This document shows positions 36,801-49,308 of a DNA stretch of 64,000 nt, one piece after another. How positions within the stretch are numbered: position 1 is the first letter of the stretch; each line of letters begins with the position of its first letter. The notes under the pieces are model-generated. The model saw only the letters and a list, made by a program, of their open reading frames with translations. It did not search any database and had not been told where the DNA came from. Where the stretch lies: the NCBI GenBank assembly GCA_034509425.1, contig JAVTVJ010000070.1, forward strand, positions 2,790,001 to 2,854,000, in the 5' to 3' direction. The translations under genes were made by a program, and so were the position numbers. This DNA is from Eopsaltria australis (Eukaryota > Chordata > Aves > Passeriformes > Petroicidae).

Positions 36801-38439
36801 TGATGACTGGCTATTTGCAAGGAATAAAGTGCTCCTCCATGTTATTATTTGATGTTATTAAGGAACTCTGGCATGTGTCCAAGTCAGAATCATTAGAAAC
36901 TCTGTGGAAAGGATGACTGACTTTACCCGGACTCCCATACTTCCAACTTTTCATCGCCTGATACAAGTGAATTTTTTGAGTGCCAGAAGATTTTACAGTC
37001 ATTGGTAGTGAGTAAAACATCTTCATTTTTCCAGGATGTGTTACTTGGCTATGTTATTTTGAGTTATATAATCAAAGCAAGATATGGTCTAGAAGAGAGG
37101 ATTTCTCATCCTTCCTCTGTGGAATATGACTTAATCATGGTATCTATGGGGGAGCACAGTTACTGCTTTGAAGCCAAGAAAGAAAAATCTAATTGGTTTC
37201 AATAAGAGGTGCTGGAAACGGTCTTGTGTGCAGGTACATAGTGGTGAAATTTATTTTAAGTTGCCTCTATTAAATGTAGTTCCATGCTGTCCACATTCTG
37301 TTTCATTGTATATCCAGAATATCTGGAGAAATTTTAGGATTCTGTAAAGATGAACTGACTAAAGCAGAATTTCTTAATTTCCTATCAAACCAGTTTTTAC
37401 CAGATTGCTATACTGAACGTACTAGGTTTCAATCATATGTTAAATTTTTAGGTTGGTTCATTTGGAGGATCTTGCTGTTCAATGTTTCATATTAAAACCC
37501 AGTTCTCTGAATGTTTATGTTACAGAGAGTTTGGTTTTTTTTTTTCACTTTCTAGATATTACAAATGCTAAGAACATTGTCTGCTGTGAGAAGACATATG
37601 AGGAGCTTGTCCTACATGTATTGAGAGATGGGTTAAAAGGCCAGTCCTTTTAAATCTTAGCTCCTAAAACACTGAAGTGCATAAGTCAGCTTTAGGTTAC
37701 GTTAAGTGGAATTTTCCCAAACATGGCATTTTAAAGATGGGTCTAGACTACAGTTGTTTAAGTAAAATATGCATAGTGTACAGAAATGAAATAGTGGAAG
37801 GCTGGTCTAGACATAGCAAAACATTAATTAAAATGGAACAAACTGTATTATGAATTTTTTCATCTTACTGTAAATGTGATGCAATTTACATTTCTGCTAT
37901 TTTGATTGATCTCACATTCACACCGTAATTTGTAGCATTAAGCCAGTTTCAAAACTTTCAGGAATTCTGTCCTTTTAAAAATGTTTTCCTGTTCTGTTTT
38001 GTTTTGGTAAGATTAAATCTCTCTTTTAAAAAATCATGCAGTCATCCTTCCACACATAAATTTTATTAGGTTAGATTGTTTCAAGGCAAAAGGAAGGTTT
38101 TTTCATAGACCTGAATTTTTCTCAATTTCCAATTCATCTCAGGTGGAGTGTTAGGTTTGTTCATCCAGAGATTTTCAGATTTTAATAAACAGTCCATTTG
38201 GAGTGTGGTAAATCTTGTTTTTAAAGCAAATGCTGCAGAGTCATGAGATAATTAGATTTCCTTGTTATATTCCTTTCATTTTATGACTTTTTTTTCTCTA
38301 TAAAGACAGAGGAATGAGATAATAGTAAAACAAAAATTTTGCAATAGTCTTTTAATAAAATAAAACTTACAAAGCAAAAATCTTCAGTAAATCTCAGTGC
38401 ATGATTCTTTCCCTTTCTTTCTCCTTCTTCTTAGATATT
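33806..38439. other. Intergenic DNA
   Basis: AT-rich, no exon, RNA gene or mobile element recognised. Open frames up to 106 codons (34999-35319) have no recognisable domain and no splice context. Confidence 0.55.
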
Positions 38440-39158
38440 GGTATCAATGCAGATTGGAGGGTGTCCTGCTGAGAAGGACTTACGGGTGCTGGTGGATGAG
38501 AAGGTGGGCATGACCCAGCAATGTGTGCTCACAGCCCGGAAAGCCAAACGTGACCTGGGCTGCAGCCAAGGCAGTGTGGGCAGCAGGGCCAGGGAGGGGA
38601 TTCTGCCCCTCTGCTCTGCTCTGGTGAGACCCCACCTGGAACCCTGCATCCAGCTCTGGGTCCCAGCACAGGAAGGACATGGACCCATTGAAGCGAGTCC
38701 AGAGGAGGCCACAAAAATGATTAGAGGGATGGAGCACCTCTCCTATGAGGAAAAGCCCAGCAAACTGGGTTTGTTCAGCCTGGAAAAAAGAAGGCTTTGG
38801 TGCGACCTAGTTGCAGCTTTCTGGCACCTGGAGGGAGTCCTCAAGGAAGATGGAGAGACATCTTTTATGAGAGCATGGAGTGACAGGAAAAGCGGGAACA
38901 GCTTCAAACTGAAAAGAGAGTAGGTTTATATTGGATATAAGGAAGAAATTCTTTACAGTGAGGGTGGTGAGGCCCTGGAACAGGTTTTCCCAGAGAAGCT
39001 GTGAATGCCCCTTTTGTGGAAGTGTTCAAGCCCAGGTTGGATGGGGCCCTAAGCAAATTGGTCCAGTGAAGGTGTCTCTGCCCACAGCCTGAGAACTGGA
39101 ATTAGACGATCTTTAATGTCCCTTTCAACCCAAAACATTCTGCCATTCTATGCTATGG
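38440..39158 (+). mobile_element. CR1 LINE, 3' portion including the end of ORF2
   Basis: The longest CR1 copy in the window, about 720 bp. The first part still reads in one frame (to a stop at 38921-38923) as the C-terminal region of the CR1 reverse transcriptase/endonuclease polyprotein. Landmarks include AEKDLRVLVDEK, ALVRPHLEPC, GMEHLSYEEK and LGLFSLEKRRLW. Active copies continue past this stop with an RKNFFTVR-type motif, whose remnant is visible in the DNA at about 38935-38965. The 3' UTR follows, with GGTTGGATGGGGCCC, TGTCTCTGCCCACAG and terminal ATTCTATGCTATG. The upstream endonuclease and RT catalytic domains are absent, so it is dead on arrival by 5' truncation. Confidence 0.92.
38446..38923 (+). 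pseudogene. Remnant of CR1 ORF2 (C-terminal end)
   Basis: Roughly 155 codons without a stop, homologous to the region downstream of the RT palm in CR1 ORF2. No YADD-type catalytic motif is included. Several family-typical residues are altered (for example EPC where EYC/EYG is usual, and GPIEASPEEATKM in place of the usual ERVQRRATKM spacing). It ends prematurely relative to the family. Not a host gene. Confidence 0.85.
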
Positions 39159-42100
39159 AAGGGGTAGTTTGTTGAATGTTCTTAGTACTGGAGCTCTGGA
39201 TCCTGCTTTTCTAAAGAATCTCAGTTTTTAGGCTCTGCTAGAATTAATGAAAGCCTTTAATCAGAGCTAGGTAGTGAGACATATATGAAGTCAGAAGAGA
39301 TTAGTTAAGCTGTTAATCTGCTGAAAAATGTTTTGGTTTTGAGTTTAAGTTGTATGTCTGTGTTTATTCTAGTGGGATGCTGCTATCATAAAAATTAGGT
39401 AGGTGACTCATCATTTCCAGAGACTTCCAAAATTTTGATATGTTGAAGCCGCAAAGCCTTTTACTCATCTGGAGGTTTTCATGGCTACTGTAACTAAACA
39501 CATTAGATATGGCATGAGCAGCTGCATTAAAAACATTGCTGGAAGCAAGCAGAAAATAATGTTATTTGCTAAAGAAGTTACATTGGCATTACTTCTCAGT
39601 GGGCATACAGAAACAATGAATTATAACATAATGGGGAGTAGCTATCATTATAGACTTTTAAAAAATTTTAGATAATTATTTTGGCCTTCTAGAATTATTT
39701 AAACTACTGAAACAGGAACTGTGGTCATATAAATACAGACGGAAAAAATTCTTTTAACCTACCCACCTCTGAAAAGCTTCCATAATTGAATCAAATGCAG
39801 TTTTCCTGAAGAAAGGACATCAAGAAAGAAGACATCTTTACAATGCACTGAGCATGTTTTGTTGGGGTTTTTTTTTCAGCAGAAAGGGAAATCTTTTGGT
39901 TGCACACTAGCTTTCAAATACAATGAAAACTCTGCCAAACAGGTGTAATAAAATAATTGGGTCACCCACACACTGAATTATTTATGATATATAACTCATC
40001 TTTTTGCAGAAATATTCAGCTGTTTTGTAGTAGAAGAATAATCAAGGAAATAGTAAAAGTTTCAAAATATGTTTCAGGGATTGATGGTATGGGAAAAAGT
40101 AACAAAGGATGAAAATTATTGTTTGGCCCCAGAAGCAATATATTAATATAAGCTAAAGAGTAAAAGAAACTAAATCAGTCCTGAGACTTTCCTTAGGGAG
40201 GTTAGGAGCAAAAAAGCACAAAAAGAGAAAGCTGCTGTGAATTAATGTAATAGGTTTTAGAGAAGTTCAGATGAGGAAGGAATGAGCGTGGGGAAGGGAA
40301 TTGTTGATGAGGACCAACCTCACTTCCATTTTTGTACAAAATTTGAAGAGATTTTTGATTTGTTATGGGAAATAACAATTCAGATAAGAGAGTTATTTTG
40401 AACATTATATGCCATTTAATTGACATTACCACTTCTGCTTCATGCAGAAGCTGGCATATGATAATACTGCCATGATGGCATTTCTTTGGTGTTTCGTATG
40501 GGAATCTTATATGAGATCCTTTCCTTTTATATTGTCTCACATATTACAGGCTTCAGTGGTCTGATAGATATGGTGTGAATCAACAACATGATTTGTAGGT
40601 GCCTGACTGGCTGAGAGATCTCCAAAATTTCAGTTATAATTTTCAGTCTATCTTTCTGGAATGTGTGGGTACAGTTCACAAATACTTAATGGGTAAATGT
40701 AATGCTTTTAATCAGACTGTACAGACTGCAGGATTTGGCTCTGTTTTTGAAAAGTTATGCATCTTACCTTCTTCTATATTTAGCTGAAAGTAAATCAGGG
40801 AAAACGTAACCATTTTAAACCAGATGATCCTTTTCATCTGGAGTAAGTTTATCCTTAAAGAGACTACACGGTGCAGCCCTTGCAGTAATACCTCATTAAA
40901 AAACATGTATTGAATGACCACATTTTCAAAAGAAGCATTTCAACTGATTGCAGCACTACAGCTGTCCTTGCAAAGTTAGCTTGCTAGGGTGGGTCATGCA
41001 GATTAGCACAGACATAATAATGTGAGCCTTTTGGGTCAATTTGAGGAAACGGCAAGAGTCAGAGAGGCTGGGTACACACCTATTCAAGCAGACCACATAA
41101 TTGTTTCATCCTGATGATGTCATTTCATCAGCAAGAGAGTATTAAAGCTGCTGTTTCCTCTATACATTTTACCCATCTAGTTATAGATTTCTTTAGCTGA
41201 ACAAAATTATAATCTTTTTCTTCTAACAGAAAATAGATTGGTCCAAGTAGGATTCAATTTTCTGTGCAATAAAGATTAACTGATGGATTGTTTTTCAATT
41301 GAAGAAAAAAATATCGGAAATTCTTCTACCTGGGGTCTTCCATGAACTTCCAGGGGGAAAAAAAATCAACAGAAAACCACTCCATCCCTGCTTTTGAAAA
41401 GCCACACTGTGCATCATCTGATGTTGATTTCTCTGGTGTTCCACGGCAAATTGTAAATCACCTGGCCACTTGAATTAAATTATAAATCTCCAGAATGCAA
41501 ACATAGAGGAAAAAAAAGGTATGGTTTATTGTAGCCATATCTAGTTTGATTGAATCAGTTCCCAAAACTCTTCCTGCCATCCACAAATAAGGAAGTCTGG
41601 TAGTCTATCCTGGTGTGACAGTGCAATGACATGGAGAGGTGCATTTGGACAATATGTTAACTCTGTTAAAACATAGGGTTCATGTCTATTTGGGAAGTTT
41701 CTCCTTTTTAGTTTATTTTGAATGATCTAATATCCAATTTGCTGTAGTAAATGCAGTGCAAGGATCAGAAAGACTTGTAAAGTCAGGAAAAAAACTGAAG
41801 AAAACTGCTTCACTGCTATTGAAACTTGTGAACCCACAGTGGCAAAAGCACAATAAATTAACCATAGTGAAGTCCTGTGCTGATTTTATATTGTTTCTAA
41901 TGGCACATGAGGTATCTTTTGCACAGATAGTTTGAATGTTGCAATGGGCATCATTGCGTAGTAACTGAAAGTCTCAGCCTTACTCATCACTCACACGTAA
42001 CGACAGGTGGAGAAATTCCTGTCAGCTTTTTGCAAGGATTTGAGTCCTTTTTAGTACTGAGGTTTATGACTTTTCATCCTATCCAGCTCTCCAACTATGG

Positions 42101-44994
42101 AGAAGCATGGGATGACTATGTGTACTTTGAACCAATTAGCTAAACCCATGTCACAGCGTTATAGCTCATGAAAAAGAAGCTTCTTTTACTGATAACGCTT
42201 TGCACATTTTCTATCAAAAACATTGAATGTAAACATTTACTGAACTAATTTGTGTGGTGCTGTGAAAGATGATGATCAGACCACACAAGATGTTCATAAG
42301 GTTCTCTGTACATAGAACCATATATTCATAATGATGGAATGGATTTTTCTGTCATCAATTGCTGACTAACACTCCAGAGGCGAACAGTCTCACAGCTGCC
42401 ATCAAGCAGTATATGACTGATGCGAATCCACTAAGTCTAGAAACCAAGCCCCTGTATGACTTTAGTAAATCTTATGGTATGTTTATAAAGGTTATAGTCA
42501 TGGTGAGGCCAGGGAAAGAATTACATATTGCTTGGAAAAAAATAGTAGGAAGTTCTGTTTCTTTGCAATCTCTAAAAGCAAGTCTCCACCCTTCTGCTTT
42601 GGTTTAAAGTTTGTATTGGAGCAGTACTAAAACTGAGTTATCTTCCCTGTAGAAAAAGATAAGCCTAACAAAGGAAAAAAAGACAGAGATGATTTGCCTA
42701 ACTAATAAGTCAATATCAAATATTAAGTAATGTTTTATTCTAAATTGTTTCTGTGGTATTCTTACGCTTATATTCCTAAAAGTTTGACTCCTAGAGTACA
42801 ATGAAGCAACTCAATTTTTTCCTTCTCATCCAAAATATTCTTTTGTCTGCTAACATTCAATGTTTAATAATGGGGCATCCTCTGCTGAAAGTTGAACTTA
42901 TGTGTTATTACTGTATGTGAACCTTTTGAGAGTGTAGAATTGTATGCAAGTGGTTAGAACCTACTTCTAGGCAGGTAAAAAAATACCTAAAGAGATTTTT
43001 TTTTTTTTGCAACAAATCCCTTTTATTTTAATATTAAAGAAGGAATTGAACATTAGTGACCTACAAATTCTGAAGAACTCAACAGAGTACAATTAGGTGG
43101 AATGGCAATAGAGGAATGAAAGGTATATAGAGAACTTCTGTATAATGGCATTCTTGACATGTCTTCTGATATCTAAATTAGCATTAACAGTGCAATGCTA
43201 ATAGCACACATTTATGAAGATACCAAACTCTCAGTTTTGGAAAGGAAATAATTATGTTGCTTGAGAATTCTGGCTAATAATTTATAAAAATACCATATAT
43301 TTCAAGAAAAGAATATGTCTCAACTGTCCCTTACTGAATTGAGGTGGACTTGCCGTGTCAGCACATGACTTCAGCACAAACCTGACACTTGACTCTTTCT
43401 TTTCTTTTAACTTTGATGGATAAACCAAAATAAATTCTCTGAAAATATGTTCAGACACAAAATCTGGTCTAATTTTTCCATAAAAGATGAAGGAGCAAAA
43501 AGCAGCCAATGATATACCTGTTGTACTCATTTGTGGTCATGTACAGAAGCTTGCTGGAACACTACCAGGAATATTCCTTTGGGATATTGGAGAAATCTGC
43601 CTCTTAATCTCAAAGGAACAATAGTCCCTTGTTGGTGTTTTCAGGCAGTTTAGGTGCTCTGCAGATTCCTTATGGCTGTGAGAAACAAGAAAAAAAAAGT
43701 GTTTAAAGCCTGTGCCTATTGCTTTTACGACCTGGATTTAGAGGGAGATGAAAGCATGTCCACGGCAGTGCGCTTGCTTATTCCGTGCTACTGACCCTGA
43801 GCTGGCAAAGTTCTCATCCACTGCTCTGGAGCTGTGAGAGTTCAGCCAGAAAATTCAGTAGGATCACAGTTTGCCCTTGACAATAAGGAATTTGACAGAA
43901 GGGTTCTGCTAAAAGCAGAAAATAGTGAGTGGCGTTGTCACTACCACTCCTTTTACAAACCGATTTTATGACCACGTGTCTGATAGTAAATGCCAGGCAG
44001 TGTTGTGATCTGCATGAAGGGCCGTGACAGGTCTCTCTGCTGACCTTTCTTACATCTATTTTCAGAGACTGCTTTTAAAACTAAATATTTAAGTGGTTTG
44101 CTGCTTATCTCACAGATACTAGAGCTTTCAAAGACATTGAAAGGGTTTTGTCTTTCAGTTTAATGGGTTTAGGAGTTTATGACAAGTCTCTAAAGTACCT
44201 AAGTAAAGGAGTGCTTAGTGAAACACTGCCTACCCCTTAAGTGGACTGCATGTTATAGAAGTTTCAGTCCCAGGATAGCTGTCCAGGCTTTATAATCATT
44301 GTGGCACAGCTGAGCACCTGAGAAACTGATCTTGGACAACAAGCAGGGAGTTTCCTATGTCCAGAAGAAGGATGGGGAGGACAGAGGTAAAAATCTTGTT
44401 CCAGGGAACTTTTATCGTCTTGTGTAGCTAGACAGACAGAAAAGTAATTTTACTGTGTGTAAAAAACTGAGGAAAACTCTCTTTGCATATTATAGTGTGG
44501 AACCAGAACTCAATCCCTCTGCTCAGAAATCTGTTTCTACAAATGGAACAAATTTGTCAGGAGAGAACAAGAAGAATCTGCTCCTCAGTGGCCACTACCC
44601 AAACAGTTAAGTCTCTCAGCTGGGACCAGGCATCTTAGGATCAAACTCGTGTTCCACTTGGAGCATGGCAGGGGTTTCAAGCAGCTCACCAGCTGTGGCT
44701 CAGCTGCACATATACAGACCAGCAGAAATTCAGATCCTCCCTGGATTTCGTGGCAGTTAAGTAGCTGAGGAACATAAAAGAAGCCAAAATGTAAGTTAAA
44801 TGTGTAAGTAGGAATGCAGACACCCGTGTATCATGGAAGATCTAAAACTAAACACTTAAACTTCCTGAGTATTAAATATCCTCAGCAGAAATGAATTGCA
44901 AACCTCTACTGCTACACTTGGATAAATTCATAAACTATGACTGTTTGCTATCCTGGCAAAAAAGCGTGTAACCAATAACTTGGTGAGACAAGTG
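39159..44994. other. Intergenic DNA
   Basis: AT-rich, no gene supported. The 82-codon frame at 42359-42607 has less biased composition than most but no domain or splice context I can recognise. A slightly GC-richer stretch at 43.73-43.85 kb has three close CpGs and nothing identifiable. Confidence 0.55.
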
Positions 44995-45062
44995 AAATTT
45001 GTCTTTTATTACCTCCAGTACAAACTGGAGGTAATAAAAGACAAATTTTTATTACCTCCAGT
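44995..45062. repeat. Perfect 25-bp inverted repeat plus third partial copy
   Basis: The left arm 44995-45019 and right arm 45024-45048 are exact reverse complements over 25 bases, separated by a 4-base loop (ACAA). A third, directly oriented partial copy of 16 bases follows at 45047-45062, matching the arm's TTTTATTACCTCCAGT. The order is direct, inverted, direct. It has no resemblance to a transposon terminal repeat, and the arms show no divergence, suggesting a recent local rearrangement. Confidence 0.95.
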
Positions 45063-46361
45063 TTATACTTCTGTTTTAAAATCCCAGAGAAATACTTGTT
45101 TTAAAACTATACAGGAAGCCAGGCTTTTAACTGAATCATAATCTGGAATCTTTGTCACAGTGCATTGTAGATAAGTGGTGTTATTGGAAGGAACAGCACA
45201 TTGAAGAATTGTTTCCAGATTACTATAGAATTTTCTTCCTCAGTTTTTCCATGCAAATGCTGTATCTGTACAGTCATCATCTTCACATGAGGATTTTGAG
45301 ATTTATAGGAAAAGCACCATGATAAGTGTTGGATAGAGTCCTAGTTATATGAATATGTAATAAAGTTCCATGAAGTCTGATCAGAAGATTTTTCCCCAAA
45401 TTATCTTAGAGGCAGCAGATTTATCTCACTTACACAAACAGCACTTGCAAGACAAAAAAAGTTGGTGTCATCATTTGTCTTGGAGGTTTTCATGTTCAAG
45501 AAGACAGAACAAAAGGTAATTTCAACCTGAGGAAAAGCTGGATGAAGTTAATGCTTTCTCATGGCTAAACCTTTTAAGATTTGTGGAATAATAAGTCCAT
45601 ATAAAAATTTGATTATATTAGAAACTATTTATACCAAATAAACTGGTGATCTCATCTTCCCTCCCCACTCCTCTGCCCGGCTTCCTATAAAAAGTTTACT
45701 TGTCAGTGTATTAGAGATCTTTTCAACTGTTTGTGTTGTCATTAGCTACTGAATGTGTTTGGTTGTTAAACTCCTGCTGAAGACCCTCCTTCCTACACCC
45801 CTTGCTCGTATATCTTGCCAGCAGACACATTTCCTATTCCTCCAGCAACAGATTTGCTGTAGGAGCTTTCCAACTTCTTGCTCTAACCTCTCTTTCAAGA
45901 AGTATCTGACAATTTTGATGTTTACTCTTTCAAACTGATACATTTCACACAATAATTTAACTGCATTTGTTTTTTCAAAGTTACCTTTCCTACTGAAACT
46001 GGACAAAGCTAAAGTATCAGGAGTTGGATTGCACTGGCCTTGGGAGGTACACAAGAGTGTAGAGATGCCATACAAGTTGTTTTTTCTCTGATCTTACATC
46101 TATCTTGCAATATCCAGTTCTAGGGGGAGAGAATGGTTTAGTCTACCTTTCTGCTCACTGAAACAGCTTTGCTGATTAAAGGAAAAACAGTGTCTTTATA
46201 GTCCTGCCTTGTGTTCCATAAACACCTCTCTGGCTGCTCAGTGGCAGTGCTGCCAAGGGTTTTAGACAGCAGCTGTTTAAACCTTGCAAACACACATCAT
46301 GAGCAGAAGCATGAAACACCTGGGAGTTTGTTCAGTATCAGAAGTACTAGGGTAAGTGCAA
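45063..46361. other. Intergenic DNA
   Basis: AT-rich with no supported gene. The 109-codon minus-strand frame at 45746-46075 is not recognisable. Confidence 0.55.
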
Positions 46362-46643
46362 CGGCATGTAGTGATAGGACAAGGAACAATGGCTTTAAAC
46401 TGAAAGAGAGTGGGCTTATGTTAGATATTAGGAAGAAATTCTTCACTGTGAGAATGTGAGGCTCTGGAACAGGTTGCCCAGAGAAGCTGGGGGTGCCCCA
46501 CCTCTAGAAGCATTCAAAGGCAAGCTGGATGGGGGTTTGAGCAACCTGGTCTCATGAAAGATGTCCCTGCCCATGGCATTGTGTTTGGAACTTGATGATT
46601 TTTAAGGTCTCTTCCAATTCAAGCCATTCTATGATTCTATGAA
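46362..46643 (+). mobile_element. CR1 LINE, 3'-end fragment
   Basis: About 280 bp of CR1 in plus orientation. It starts within the ORF2 tail (AGTGATAGGACAAGGAACAA, then a GGAAGAAATTCTTCACTGTG block encoding the NFFTVR-type motif). It passes through GGCTCTGGAACAGGTTGCCC, and ends GTCTCTTCCAATTCAAGCC and ATTCTATGATTCTATGA. Compared with the 38.4-39.2 kb copy it preserves the terminal octamer pair better. 5'-truncated and non-functional. Confidence 0.92.
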
Positions 46644-48892
46644 ACAAAATTGTACTTCACTGTCTTCTTCAAGATATTCAGTTTTGTGTTTTGTGATTTG
46701 ACAGAGGAAGATCCTGAGGGAAAAGTAGGGAGAAGTGTTGCCTGTCAGCTTTTTATCAGTTTTTATATTCTGGTTGAACAAACATGGGCACCTTAGCAGA
46801 AGTAAATACTACTAAAGCACATTTTACTAGGCAAGCATTCTGCAAACCCGGGTCTGTCTGCACCCAACTACACAGTATAATGTTAGGTTAGCTTTTAAAA
46901 CAACTAAAAACTGCTGGTAGAAATTTTCAAATATCTGCAGACAGCATGTCCCCAGCATTATCTGTGTGTCTCCCGACAAGAAAAGAGTTTGATCCCAAGG
47001 AACAAGTAACAACAATTAATAGGGGAGAAAACTAAGCCAAGAATTTTGAAAGATGTTAAAAAGAAAGGAAGGATGTGGGATTGTGCAGAGTGAGCCAGGA
47101 CACTGTAACTAACAAGAATAACAGTTTTAAATGTAGCATAGGAAAATTAGGCTGATTTATGGGATTTTTTTGCTAATAATGAAGTCTATTAAGCTGTAGA
47201 ATGTTTTCCAAGAAAAGTGGTAGAATACCCATCCTTTGGGATATATAAAAAGAGCCTGAACAAAGCTCTCGAACCATAAAATAAGGAGGACGCTGGCATT
47301 GACCTTCAAGATGGAAAAGATGAAGAAATGGCTTATTCAATAACTAATTTTCACAAGTCTATGAGAACATAAAACTAAACAGTTAAAAAATAAGTGAGGC
47401 AGAATTATTGCTGTAAACACAAGAGATTTATCTGAGAGCACTAATTGATTGTCAATAAATCAGTTCCCTGATGAGAAGAGAAAACTTGAAAAATATTTCT
47501 ACACCGCAAAATTGCCCCCAACTGAAAACAAATAGAACTTATTTTTAGCAGTGTATTCATCGACTGTTAATTGAGTGCATATTTTTTTCCTTTGCCGAAT
47601 GAAATGATACTTTTTGTTTCCTAATGGTAACCAGAGGAAAAGGTGTTCTCTGAAAAATTAACTTTACTTTATGAACAGAAAAACGGACTTTTGGAATACA
47701 GATATAAAGGTGCTGGTCCCTCTTCTAACAGAAATGGCAAGCCCTCATGAAGTTTAGCAGAACTTGGACTGCTTAAAAGTCTAAACATCACTTAACAGTC
47801 TAGACAGCACACAGGACAGCCACTGTGTAAAAGAATGAGATCAGAGCAAGTCTCGAACTTACCGAAAGCTGCTCCTAGTGATAATGATCTCACTTTTTTT
47901 CCCACTAGAAAAATTAAATGAAGGAAAAGCTGGCCTTAGAAAACATCATCAAAATAAATACATTGTTGGCTCTTTTAGTGTGTGGGAAACTGGTGATGAG
48001 GGTGATATGAATATTAGGAAAATTATGGCTACTGCAAGTGCTTTGGGAATCTAAATTCCCTTTAATTATTTTTTTACAATGAGATTAAAGATATAATCAC
48101 ATTTTATTGATTTGGCATAAAAGGTCTTCAGATACTTGAATTTTAAAGTTCTGCCACAATTACATGGTACCACCTTTTGTTCCTTTCCTGGGCTTTGTGT
48201 TAAATAGAGTGCAGCCTCTCCAAGGATTTGGCCCTGAATCTCCTCTGCAAAAATGAGAATACCGCCAAGGTTACCCCAAAGGCCCATGAGGTAGTGGCCC
48301 CAGCATGACTATTCACTAAATATTTTCATTTTTTGCGGTGTGTATTGAGATCATTTTGGCCACACTTAATGTATTTCAGTTAAATAAGAACATACTCTTG
48401 CTGAAGGGTGTGAGCAAATTCTCCCCAAGGCTATAAGCGGCTCATTTCCCATGATTTCAAATAAAGAAAAATCAACTAAAAACATAAGTCAAGAATTAAA
48501 AAGAGAGAGTCATGCTCTTTGTCACATCAACCAGCCCACTATTGAAAGAGACTCCATGAGCTTTCACATCTCCAGCCTAGTGGGGAATAGAATTTTAAAG
48601 TATTTGAAACTGTTATTTTAATAATATTAAAAGGTTTTAAGACCATTTTTATTATGAGGTAAAGGATATTGACTTTTCTCATGATTTCCAGTTCCAGATT
48701 CTATGATTAATTAAAACATTGTGTGCCACTGGCTTTTCTTTCCTTTTCCACTTCCCTTTGCTCTTTACTTTTCAGCTGGCCATGGGTTTTATATATTTCA
48801 GAGCTGAAAAACTTAAGGATTTTTTCTCGTTTTTGCCATGACAAGGAACCAGTTCTATCCTAAAGGGAAATACAACTGTTAAAGAAGAATTG
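46644..48892. other. Intergenic DNA
   Basis: AT-rich, nothing supported. The stretch 48.06-48.30 kb is slightly GC-richer and holds a 73-codon minus-strand frame without recognisable features. Confidence 0.55.
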
Positions 48893-48942
48893 GACTAGAC
48901 GAGACGAGACGAGACTAGACTAGACTAGACTAGGCTAGAATA
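48893..48942. repeat. (GACTA/GACGA)n pentanucleotide microsatellite
   Basis: Ten pentamers in register: GACTA, three GACGA, four GACTA, GGCTA, GAATA. It abuts the 3' end of a minus-strand CR1 fragment. It reads as that element's terminal microsatellite, expanded and drifted from a TAGAA-like unit (the unit nearest the element is GAATA). Confidence 0.9.
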
Positions 48943-49060
48943 GTTCCAGTTGGAAGGGCTAATGAGGTCTGTTTTTATGGCTAGGCATTGACCTGAGCTG
49001 GCCACATTGCAGAGCACATCTCTCTAAACTCTCTGTTCTCACTCTTCTCAATCACACTCC
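48943..49060 (-). mobile_element. Old CR1 LINE 3'-end fragment (minus strand)
   Basis: The plus strand reads GTTCCAGTTGGAAGGGCTAATGAGGTC right after the pentamer array, matching the reverse complement of a CR1 subfamily 3' end. Similarity then weakens, and the far boundary near 49060 is a guess. Confidence 0.6.
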
Positions 49061-49173
49061 AAAAGAGTCTTTTACTTGTGATCCCTGTGGGTAGAACCAA
49101 AATGATGATTACAATGATGGCAATACAGGTAAGGACAGGAAAACCTTTTGACACTAAGAACTATGAACTGTTT

Positions 49174-49308
49174 GGTGCCCTTGAGAGGTTGTGGAGCTTT
49201 CACCTTCAAGACAGGTTCTGGTGGCACAACTGCATAAGTAATGGCTGACCTTGTTTGAGGTTAAGGAGCAAGCTAGGTGATCTCTTAAGGCCCTTTCCTG
49301 CTTTTTGA
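49174..49308 (+). mobile_element. Old CR1 LINE 3'-end fragment (plus strand)
   Basis: Landmarks in order: GGTGCCCTTGAGAGGTTGTGGAG, GCTGACCTTGTTTGAGG, and AGCTAGGTGATCTCTTAAGGCCCTTTC. These fit a diverged CR1 3' region with internal changes. The terminal octamers are lost (the sequence ends TTTTTGAATAAA). It faces the minus-strand fragment about 115 bp to the left. Confidence 0.6.

Noticed and set aside
41111..41131. 7-bp inverted repeat CTGATGA/TCATCAG around TGTCATT
   Set aside because: Short stems with a 7-nt spacer are expected by chance in 64 kb.
42359..42607. 82-codon frame with fairly balanced composition, considered as a retropseudogene
   Set aside because: No parent gene recognised, no flanking repeats or A-tail seen.
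44995..45048. microRNA precursor
   Set aside because: The arms are perfectly paired with a 4-nt loop and only 25 bp long, unlike an animal pre-miRNA. It is better explained as a rearrangement.
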